Below are positions 25,176 through 34,000 of a stretch of DNA of 64,000 bases, in pieces. Origin of the DNA: Phoma sp. XZ068 (Eukaryota; Ascomycota; Dothideomycetes; Pleosporales; Didymellaceae). The notes beneath the pieces were generated by a model. It ran no database searches, was not told where the DNA came from, and worked only from the letters and a program-made list of their open reading frames with translations. How positions within the stretch are numbered: the first letter of the stretch is position 1; each line of letters begins with the position of its first letter. The DNA is taken from assembly GCA_004835665.1 (NCBI GenBank), contig RBKR01000008.1, forward strand, positions 1,364,001-1,428,000, read 5' to 3'. The position numbers were made by a program, and so were the translations under genes.

Positions 25176-26740
25176 CAGCTGCCTAGTACCCTACCTTAAT
25201 ATATACTTAATAAACCCTGCGCCCTAACTTCCTTCTCTAATTACTAGTTAACTTAATAACTTAAATATTTAAGTAACTTAGTATATTAAGTACTTTAGAA
25301 CAAACGCTAGGCAAGTAATAATATTATTAGACTTCTTAAGCATTGTGCTGCGCCTACCTCCTAGCTAATCTAGTAAAGTATATTTCTTATAGCTAGAAAT
25401 TAAGAAAGCTATTAGTAGAGCTAACATTACTAGTATTAGTTCTAACTCTATGCTATACTTATAAGACACTATAGTTACTTAGTTTGTATTATATATTATA
25501 TAAGGTAACCTGCTAGATTGCTAAGACCTTTTAGAGTCCTAGACTTCTACAGCTATTATAGAATTTAATAAAGCAGTATCTATTATACACCTTATAGCTA
25601 TAATAGCAAGTAACTCTCCTAAGCTAGTTACCTAATATAGAGGCATAAAGAACTTTAAAGCATGCTTCCCTATAGTAGAAGTTACAATTAACTATAGCTA
25701 GAAGTAGATAGATAAAGCTTCCTAGGTACTTTGTAATATCTAAGATAACCTAGAGGGGGCATATATCCTATTAGATATTATTGCGCTATATAGCTATTTA
25801 ATATTAGTTAAATAGCAAGGCCTAACTAATATCTAGTTCTGCTTAAATTAAATTAAGCCTTCTTTACTAGCGCAATTTGTTAATTCTGCTGTCTATTAAC
25901 GCCTTCTTAACAAACAATAATCTAAGAGCAAGTTTATTATATTATCTAACTAGCATAACACTTGCAAAGTAATTAAGAACCTTAAAGTAACTATATAGGT
26001 CTTTGTTAAGAATAATATATATAAGCCTAAGGGAACCTAGCTTAAGAAGTACAAGAGCTATAAGGACTTTAGCAACTTTAAAGTGCCTCTACCTTACCCT
26101 CTAGCTATAGGAACAAGTTTAGAGGAGTGCTATTCTATTTTCTAGCTAATATCCTGCTAGTCTTTAAATCTATAATATCTTATGCTATCTACTACTAAGA
26201 ACTATATAATTTACCTATAGTTATAGGAGAAATTAACCTAATACTAAATAAGATAGATCTATAACAATTAAACAAGTACCTTAGAGAGACTTATACAGCT
26301 AATATTATAATAGTTAAGGACTACTAGGCATAGGTAATAGATATAAAGAAAGTAGTATATACAGTAGATAAGAAGTTAGGCATACTTTATTACTTATATA
26401 TTATAACTAAGGGTAACTACCCTATTAATAATAAATCTTATAATATATAGGATAGATAGTATAAATAAATAGACAGTATAACTTAGATATTTATAGGCTA
26501 CTCCTAAACCTAGAAGGATACACTAACTATTCTTATCTGTGCAACAACAGAAGAGGCAGAATATAGGTATATTAGGACTTAGTTACTACAAGCTTTAGAA
26601 ACACCTAATCTAGGTAACTCTTATTCTAAAAGTAGACCTTATTAATACTCTACTTGCTAAGGTAGTATAGACTCTATAGAAGAAGATATTTAGGGTTTCC
26701 TTATATAGACAGGCACTATAAGAAGAGTATAACTTTAAAG
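25176..26740 (+). pseudogene. Third ORF of element D, unknown product
   Basis: Downstream of integrase a plus-strand frame stays open, apart from RIP-type stops, from about 25176 to 26150, and continues in another frame to about 26740, so an intron or frameshift lies near 26150-26210. Together it spans roughly 500 codons. I recognise no domain. The first part contains a run rich in Lys and aromatic residues with no obvious transmembrane segment, so I have no support for an envelope protein. The position after pol and the length are unusual for a Gypsy element. Confidence 0.5.
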
Positions 26741-26780
26741 GTAGTGCTTAATAGGGCCAAGCTCTTAGGGATAGGAGGTT

Positions 26781-27046
26781 TGTGCTAGAGCACAAGGTAG
26801 CTACTATAGTAGGTACTAGAAGTGCTTAGTAACTAGCTTAAATTAGTAGTCTAGTTAGTATTAGATTAGTAGTTCTTAAGCAACAGACAGACAGACAATA
26901 CACAATATAAATTAACATTACAACAACTATTGTTTATAACTATCTTGCTACAATAGATCCTTAACTATTCTAACTCTTCTATTCTACTTAGTGCTGCTAG
27001 GTTTAACGAGTAACTATACTAGGTATGCTTCTCTGTTACTAGCATA
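26781..27046 (+). repeat. 3' LTR of element D
   Basis: A 266-bp partner of 17733-17998, preceded by a purine-rich tract and followed by ATAG and the resumed chromodomain frame of C. Confidence 0.9.
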
Positions 27047-27050
27047 ATAG

Positions 27051-27140
27051 AAGCCTAGGGTTAATATATCCTCTAATACACTTAAATAGTTCTAGGAAAG
27101 GGAGAAAATACTACCTAGGTAATAGAGTAAACAGTAATAA
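27051..27140 (+). pseudogene. C-terminal chromodomain end of element C pol
   Basis: Joining 17732 to 27051 (removing D and one ATAG) restores an open frame reading KENLW from the left and KPRVNISSNTLK from the right. This is the tryptophan-containing tail of a chromodomain, which would target integration to histone marks. The frame ends shortly after. Confidence 0.65.
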
Positions 27141-27292
27141 CCTAAGAGGCGCCTAGGACAGCTGCCTAAGAAAAGGGAAAAATATTCTAATACTTAGGAA
27201 AATTATAGAAATTCTAAGTATACTACTACTACTAAAGTTAAAAAAGTTACCTTTACTATTTTTCCTACTAGGTTTTAGGTGTTTAATAGCAC

Positions 27293-27440
27293 TTAATAAT
27301 AGTAGAAGGTACTAGGAGCTATAATAGCCTATAATATTATAAAATAGCATAGAAAGGCTACTAGCGTGCAATTAATAATAGTAGGAGGTGCTAGGGGCTA
27401 TAATAGCCTATTATATTACAAAACAGCACAGAAAGGTTAC
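27293..27440 (+). repeat. 79-bp tandem duplication with one copy more mutated
   Basis: Copies start at 27293 and 27372. Nearly all differences are G-to-A or C-to-T in the first copy relative to the second (for example AGAAGGTACTAGGAG versus AGGAGGTGCTAGGGG). It lies between pol and the antisense gene of C. Confidence 0.85.
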
Positions 27441-27798
27441 AAGAGTAGAATTTAAATAAACTATAACTATTAATAGCTGCTAAAGCAGTAGAAAACCGGG
27501 TATTATCCTATGTATGCTAGCAGGGGCCATATCACCCTGTTATGCACTATTTTACCCTAGAATTACTAAATACGCCTTAGAATACCTTGAAACTACCTAT
27601 TACCTCTTATAACTTGGCAGCCTTAGCTAGAAGCTCCTTACGCTCCTTGTCCTTTATATTTATATGCTTAGTAATCTTGCCCTTGTTAGCAGCAGACTTG
27701 CCAGCCTTAGAGAGGCAGAGTTCCTTAATCTTACTTATAAGAATAGCAGCCCTAGCCTTAAGATTACGCCTCTTGCTATTAACAAGGACGCCCTTAGC

Positions 27799-27848
27799 CT
27801 ATAATAGGTTAGAATAGCCTAAAGTAGCTTAAAAGAGGGAAAACTAAC
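27799..27848 (-). other. Predicted intron 3 of the antisense gene in C
   Basis: A 50-nt interval with GTTAGT donor, CTAAC branch site and TAG acceptor. Removing it joins ...PAKK and AKGVLV... in frame (phase 0). Confidence 0.6.
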
Positions 27849-28038
27849 CTTCTTGGCGGGAGAAGCGGCCTTAGCAGCAGCCTGCAGCTTAAGCTTGCGC
27901 TTATTGCCCTTGACCTTGGCCTGCGTAGAGACCTTGTTGTGCTTTTAGCTAATAGGACGCACCTTAGTTGCAGGTTTGCCTTAAGAGGTGTGAATACCTA
28001 AGTATAGGAAGAGGTAGTTAGTATAGGGCTTAAACTCC

Positions 28039-28092
28039 CTAAAGGGGTTAGTAAGAGCTAAGAATAGTTAATAAGGGGGCAAAATAGCTTAC
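28039..28092 (-). other. Predicted intron 2 of the antisense gene in C
   Basis: A 54-nt interval with GTAAGC donor, consensus TACTAAC branch point and TAG acceptor 9 nt further on. The exons join in frame within an Arg codon. Confidence 0.7.
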
Positions 28093-28268
28093 CTCTTAAT
28101 TATCTTGGTAACTTAGCGTGTATTAGAGATTAAATTGCTTCTAGCCTAGACCTTTGCGCTCTTAAGCACCTCCTTGAACTTAGGCTAGGCCTTAGTGTGC
28201 GTAGCTAAGCTAAGCATGTTAAAGTGCTTGCAAATTATATTAAGATAGTTAAAGACAGCTTTAGGTAG

Positions 28269-28327
28269 CTATAACAGGTTAGAACAGACTATAACAGTTA
28301 ATAATAACCTATAATAAGGCTATATAC
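28269..28327 (-). other. Predicted intron 1 of the antisense gene in C
   Basis: A 59-nt interval with GTATAT donor, TCTAAC branch site and TAG acceptor. Flanking exons join in phase 0 (DYFA then LPKAVF). Confidence 0.6.
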
Positions 28328-28620
28328 TGCAAAGTAGTCTAAGTTAGTAAAGAAACACTGCATATACTGCATAGTCTAGATATCCTTGCTAGCATTAACC
28401 TTGTAGACCTAAGCACAGTAGAGGTGCTAATTGCTGTTGTTAACTAGGGGGAAGCAGTAGCCTAGGCAGTTAGCAAAGGAGACACTACCCTTACTAAAGT
28501 AATTAAGGCAGCAGACGCAGCTAAAGGCTGTACAGCAGGAATTAGGCACTATATTGTTTAAGACCTCTAAGTAATCTATAGTTAGCAGCTAGAAGGTGCT
28601 AGTAGGCGGTGTAATACGCA

Positions 28621-29106
28621 AAAATAGTTAGGAATAGCGCAGAATAGTCTAAAATAGTCTAGTTAGCGCTAAAATAGTTAAACAAAGCTTGAACTAGTTC
28701 TAATAAGCCCTAATAAGCTAACTTAGGCTATAATAGCTTAAAATAGCCTATATTAGGACCTATCAGGGCTAGGATTTAAAAATAGAAAATCTTAAAAACT
28801 TACTAAATTGTATAGTAGGAAGAAGGAGTAATAGCTAGAAATTGTAGATAGAAACCTATTAGAGGCCTATAGGCACCCTGCTAGCCAGCAGACAGAACTA
28901 GAGTGTAGGCAAACAGAATTCTAAGTAAAGGTAAAGGTAAAAGTAGAAATTTCCCTCTAGGAGCCTAAGCCTGCCTCTAACTTAAGCTAGGCTACCTGCT
29001 GCCTATCCTCCTAGTACAGGGCTATAACAGCCTACAATAGCTTAAAACAGCTACTAACATGTTCCTCTATAGTTACCTAGGACATTTAACTGTAGAAGGG
29101 GGATAT
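28621..29106 (+). other. 3' untranslated region of element C
   Basis: I find no convincing gene. The left part may be the upstream region of the antisense gene. The last 15 bp are the polypurine tract before the 3' LTR. Confidence 0.5.
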
Positions 29107-29339
29107 TATTAGACACATAGCTTATAGGAGTTAAATACTTATATTACTATACTTAGGTAGGGCGTAGTTACTAGAGTTACCTCTGTGCAGGGTAACTAGA
29201 GTATATAGAGCCTAGCTTAGCTGTTTATTACAAGGTAGCAAACAGTCTACTGTTAATTAACCTTGTTTAGGACTATTATAGTCCTGCCTGCTTATATTAA
29301 TACTTCTCTCTCTAGTGCCTCTAGCTATTAAGCCTAATA
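29107..29339 (+). repeat. 3' LTR of element C
   Basis: 233 bp, the same length as 12617-12849, beginning TATTAGACACA and ending CCTAATA, followed by GTAGT. Confidence 0.93.
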
Positions 29340-29344
29340 GTAGT

Positions 29345-29923
29345 AAGCTAGATATTTACTATTATATATCTCTAGTATTATATTTATAAACTATAGTCTA
29401 GATAGATATATTCTTATTAGAGAAAGAGAGTTTCTAGTAGTAGAGGTGTTCTTTCTTTATTAATACTATAGATAGTAGTTTAGACTTAGTATTCTACCTA
29501 TATATTATCTATTAAGTATACCTAAAGTATATATATAGTATAGGTGCTTTAATAATAGGCTTTTAGCTACTCTAACTAGAGAAGCTCTACTTCTTTAATT
29601 AGCTATAAGTTTATTTCTACTACTATATATTAATAAATTAGGCTAATATTTACCTAAGAGTCTAAGATAACTTATAACTACCTTTTAGTTAATATATCTC
29701 TACTTATATTATATATATACTTTATTCTTAGTAAAATATAGATCTAGTTATACCTTACTATCTCTAGAATATTAGTAAGGCCTAGCCTTTTCTTATTTAA
29801 TAGATATAAACTAGAATTTAGTTTATATTACTACTTCTATAGTTATTAGTATAGTAACTAGTTTTTTTATACTTAAAGTAGGTAATACTACTTGTATTAT
29901 ATAGTACTTTATATAGAGAGGAT
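29345..29923 (-). mobile_element. Element B, middle fragment
   Basis: B resumes after C's target duplicate and runs to the AGGAT target of element E. By position it should hold the protease/gag side of B on the minus strand. Frames are heavily interrupted and I cannot place a domain with confidence. Confidence 0.6.
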
Positions 29924-30407
29924 TATTAAGGTTATAAACTAAGTAAAGCTTATAAATACTTCTAAGGTTAGTTCTCTAGAATAAGTGCTAGTATAGAAGG
30001 GGTTAGTATAGATGCCTAGTAAAACACTATAACAACTATAGGGGTTAATAATAAGTAGTATAAATAGTTAATCTGTCTAGCTTAAAAGTTAGGTTAAGTT
30101 CTAATAATAAAGTTAATTAATAAGGTTAAATATAATACTATAAGAGTAGTGTTCCTAATTACTATATACTAAGAAGTGTTCTATATTTCTTATAATATTC
30201 TATAAAGTCTTATAGGAGGCCCTATAGTTTCTATAAGTAGTTTATAGTTTCTATAGGACACACGTGTAGTGTCTTACACTATCTTATACTCTTAGTATAG
30301 TTTATTTCTATAGAATTATAGGATATTATATAGTCTTCTTAGCTCTATACTATTAATCTATAACTATAACTTTGTTATACTATACCTCTTCTTTTAAGAT
30401 TATAACA
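29924..30407 (-). repeat. 3' LTR of element E
   Basis: 484 bp, beginning TATTAAGG and ending GATTATAACA. It retains the terminal CA that other copies have lost. Confidence 0.92.
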
Positions 30408-30551
30408 CTATCCTCTTCTTTTATAGTTTATATTCTTATAAACTAATAAATAGTTTTCTAAAGTACCTAAGCTTAATATATAATAGGAACCTAAATTAAT
30501 AATATTAGATATCTTACTATAGTTACCTGCAAGTACTATATAAAGAAGAAC

Positions 30552-31031
30552 TTGCCTTATAAGATATCTTTATTATATAAGAAGTATAGGAATTATAAAT
30601 ATAATAAAATAAAGAAGTATAAACCTATAGATTTGCCTATTCCTAACTTCTCTAAAATTAATAATAAGATATTATATCTAGAAGAAATAGAAGATAAGGC
30701 TACTAAAGCTAAGGAAGCTATAATAGCTGCCTTATAGGCTGCTTATACTAAATTAAACTAGGTATATAAATAAAAGAAATTCTTAAAGTATTATAAATAG
30801 TAATAGTTTAATATAAGTACTTAGTTTATTAAGAATATAAAGCACCTAGAGTAATAGAAGTTATTACTTAATAATATTACTATACTTAAGAATAGGTTAA
30901 TGCCTAGCTTACTTATACTAGACTAGGTAATGCATCCTCTACCTCTAGACTCTAATACTACTAATACTAGTATAACAGCTAGTAGTAGTTTATAAAGTTT
31001 ATTAATAGTTCCTATATATTTTCTAAGTTAG
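30552..31031 (+). pseudogene. Antisense ORF of element E (156-codon family)
   Basis: Opposite to pol, a frame runs from 30552 to a stop at 31029-31031. The first 61 codons are still open; later stops are TAG/TAA at Gln-type positions. The same frame, with exactly the same length and no indel, is present in F (43240-42761) and X2 (59221-58742). In X2 the fifth codon is ATG (59207-59209), while E and F have ATA, so translation probably began there, giving 155 residues. The protein is Lys-rich with several TAT codons that may hide Cys, followed by a Glu/Lys/Ala stretch likely to be coiled coil. Its last codons overlap the chromodomain end of pol on the other strand. Function unknown. Confidence 0.62.
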
Positions 31032-34000
31032 AGTATCTTAACTACTTAACTAGGTATTTATTCTTATATCCTTTCTTTTAATATTATATTATTTTTTTAA
31101 CTTTCTACTTAGTCTCTTTCTTAACCTAGTAGTAAAAGTCTTTCTAGATTAGTATATTAGGGTCTACTAGTTCTAATAGTAATATATAGAATATAGAGTG
31201 TATTCTAGCATTCTATAGTAGTTTAAGTTAATAGTTTATAGGGCTAATTTACCTAGAAATAAAAAATAGTCTAACCTTAATATAATCTAGTTTTTTTATT
31301 AGTCTTCTTGTTTTTAAGTTTTTTATAAGGAGATAGACTTTATCCCCCTCTTTTAGCTAAGGTGCTGTTTTTCTTTTCTAATTAATATAAGAGATTGCTT
31401 ATTATTAAGCTTTATTAATATTTTTAAGTAATTTTTAGTGTACTTCCTTTAGTCTATATACTAAGGTTATTACTAAATCTATTTAGATGTTACTATTAAG
31501 AGATTTTATAAAGAGATTTAGATGTCTTCTATAATTTATAAAGAATAGTATTGTACCTGTTACTTCTAATAGTTTATTATTATATATAATCTATACTATA
31601 GGTAATAGTAAAACCTAGTTATCTTGCTTCTAGTTACTATATATTCTTAAGTATATTTCTATAGTCTAATTTATTCTTTCTATTTGTCTATCTGTTTATA
31701 GATAGTATATAGTTAATAGCTTTTTCTTAGTACTAATAGCTACTATAAGTATAGTCTAATAGTTTAATATAAAGAGCTTATCTCTATTACTAATAATTAA
31801 TTTTAGTATACTATAGTAATAGATAATCCTATCTAGAAACACTTATATAAGCTACTCTATAGTGTAACTATATTAAAATAGTATTATTTCTGCTGCTTTA
31901 GTAAACCTATCTACTATAATAAAGATTAAGTTATAGGTATATTCTATAATAGGGTCCTTAGAGATAGGTAGTTATATAATAAAATCTATTATAATGTTTG
32001 TCTATAGTAGTACTGTTAGTAGCTTTATTACCTATATTTCTCTATACTTTATATATATACTATACTTGTTTTGTTAATAATTAATATAGTTTTAAATAAA
32101 CTTAGTAACCTTATTCTTTATATAGCTAAACTTATAGTATTATCTAATAAGTTCTATTATTTGTGTTATACTAGGGTGTCTATGTTGAAGTCGTACTAAG
32201 CAAAGCTCGTGTACTCGTTCTAGTTGGTTCTCGGGGATGAATACGTTTACAAGTGGCTCGTCGGGGAGAGGGTATAGTTGCTTAGTGAAACACCGTGGCA
32301 GCTATGGGTAACAATGAGGAGTATAGATACGATCTATCTGTCTCGAGAGTTGGGTTGAGATTCCAATAACAAAGTGGATTGATCAGGTTGAACACGAACC
32401 ATAAGGGTTGTGTTCCTACGTACTATATACTAAAGGGATATGCAAGTGTCCTACGATGTCTCATGGTTTCTCACAATGTCCCATGGGGGGCCTTGTAGGA
32501 ATTCGTGGTACTTCGTGGGAATCGTGGGACGTCACGTGATGTTGCCCATGGTGTCCCACGGTCTTGGCCTGGGCCTGTTGTAGGATTTCGTGAGACACAC
32601 GTGACCCTGAGGTCTAGCGTGTCGGCGATCCGGCGTGTGTCATTGGTGATAAAACCAACACCCCGCGTTCGCTGGTCCAGGATCGTAACAGTCTATAAAG
32701 TAGGTTATTATAATAACAGCTTATAATTTTATTCTCTAATTTCTCTAGTACTTTTATAGGTATATACTATTCTTGCTAAACTTATATTATATTATTAAGC
32801 TGCTAAGATAGTCCTAATAACCTATCTTTATTAACTCTAAGTATAGTAAACTAGTTTATTATCTTTTCTCTAGCTAGATTATATTATCTACTAAGTGTGT
32901 TAGCTCTGCTATTATCTTTTCCTAGGGTATATAGTATCTTAAACTTATATTATTCTAATAGCTTAGACTAGTATACTTATTATTAGTTAAGTGTCTTAGT
33001 AGTAGTAAAGTATACTAAGTTCTTATAATCTGTGTAGATAGTAAGTTCTAAGCAACTTTCTGCATAGATTCTCTAATATTCTAGAGCTAATATAATAGCT
33101 AGTAATTCTTTATTATATATATTATATTATTCTTTTAGTTCTAAGAATTTTCTAGAGTAGTAGGCAATTAGATACTATTATCTGTCTTATTCTTATATAG
33201 TGTAAGCTCCTAATACTAAATCTAAAGCATCTATCTTAATTTAAAGTAGCTTTCTATTCTTAAATATAATTATTATAGGTAGCTTAATATAGGACTATTT
33301 AAGTAACTAAAAAGTATTCTCTTATACTTATTCCTACTTAAATAGTATATCCTTCTATATAAGCTTTATAAGCAGTAAGGCTTTAAGTAAATAATCCTTA
33401 ATAAAGTATTAGTTAAAGTTAATAAATCCTAGAAATTTCTAAATTCCCTTAAGGGAGGTAGAAGTTAGCTAATCTTTTATAACCTAAATCTTTATTTTAC
33501 TTATCTTAACTCTATATCTCTCTATAATATAGCTAAGAAATTCTACTTCTTTCTTATACTATTTATACTTCTTAGGTTTAAGTTAAAGATCTACCTTTCT
33601 TAGGTATTCTAACACTTCTCTAATATAGTAAATATATTCTTCTAGTATTACTAAATATACTAGGATATTATTAAGATATACTACTACTATAATATCTAAG
33701 TATACTCTTAATATATTATTAATAAGGGCCTAATATATAGCTAGTGCGTTAGTAAGCTTAAATAGTATTACTAAATACTTAAAATAACTATAGTATATTC
33801 TAAATATAGTCTTCTATTCTTTACCTTCCTTTATATATATAAGGTTGTATACTCTATATAAATTAAGTGCAGTAAGGTATTATACTCTAGATAACTAATT
33901 CTATAATTCCTTAATATTTAGTAATAAGTACTAATTCTTAATTATAATGTTGTTAAGTTTCTAGTAGTTAATATATATTTATAATTTACTATCTTTCTTT

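Larger units (their letters stand above)
17733..27046 (+). mobile_element. Element D: long Gypsy element (9.3 kb) inside C
   Basis: Two LTRs of 266 bp (17733-17998 and 26781-27046) start TGTG and end TATA or CATA, consistent with original CACA ends. The purine tract AGGGATAGGAGGTT precedes the right LTR, so D reads plus. A short ATAG duplicate flanks it (17729-17732 and 27047-27050), and joining the flanks restores C's chromodomain frame; a 5-bp duplicate is not clean. Domain order is gag, protease, RT, RNase H, integrase, then a further long frame. It has no chromodomain that I recognise and belongs to a different lineage from A, B and C. Confidence 0.88.
27607..28620 (-). pseudogene. Antisense spliced gene in the 3' region of element C (Cys-rich, Lys/Ala-rich)
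   Basis: On the minus strand four exons can be joined through three small introns with fungal signals: 28327-28269 (GTATAT...TCTAAC...TAG), 28092-28039 (GTAAGC...TACTAAC...TAG) and 27848-27799 (GTTAGT...TCTAAC...TAG). Exon 1, from about 28615, has a cluster of TGC/TGT codons (28436-28530), possibly zinc-binding. Exons 2-4 encode a basic protein rich in Lys, Ala and Arg, with a natural TAA at 27607-27609. Internal stops occur only where CAG, CAA, TGG or CGA is plausible. GC content exceeds that of the neighbours. The start codon is not determined. It may be an accessory antisense gene of the element or a captured gene; product unknown. Confidence 0.6.
12617..29339 (+). mobile_element. Element C: Ty3/Gypsy chromovirus containing element D
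   Basis: Matching 233-bp LTRs (12617-12849 and 29107-29339) and a perfect GTAGT duplication (12612-12616, 29340-29344) bound the element. A polypurine tract (GTAGAAGGGGGATAT, 29092-29106) precedes the right LTR, so it reads plus. It contains gag, pol with chromodomain, the nested element D, and a long 3' region carrying an antisense spliced gene. C keeps many CpA and TpG sites that A, E and H have lost, so it is less heavily mutated. Net length without D is about 7.4 kb. Confidence 0.92.

Noticed and set aside
25176..26740. Envelope-like gene in element D
   Set aside because: No signal peptide, membrane segment or recognisable fusion motif could be seen in the degraded frame.
17733..27046. 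Element D as Ty1/Copia
   Set aside because: The TGTG-starting short LTRs first suggested it, but integrase lies after RT and RNase H, which is the Gypsy order.
27587..27817. A 76-codon plus-strand frame rich in Leu, Ala and Arg
   Set aside because: It is the reverse of exon 4 of the antisense gene in C. The minus-strand reading gives a basic protein in frame with three introns and explains the sequence better.
32183..32690. Possible host gene island in AT-rich DNA
   Set aside because: Terminal TG...CA, a 5-bp duplicate and end-to-end alignment with E/F-type LTRs show that it is a solo LTR.
32505..32726. A 73-codon frame in the GC-balanced segment of element E
   Set aside because: It starts inside the solo LTR and runs across the LTR end and target duplicate into RIP-mutated integrase sequence, so it cannot be a native gene.
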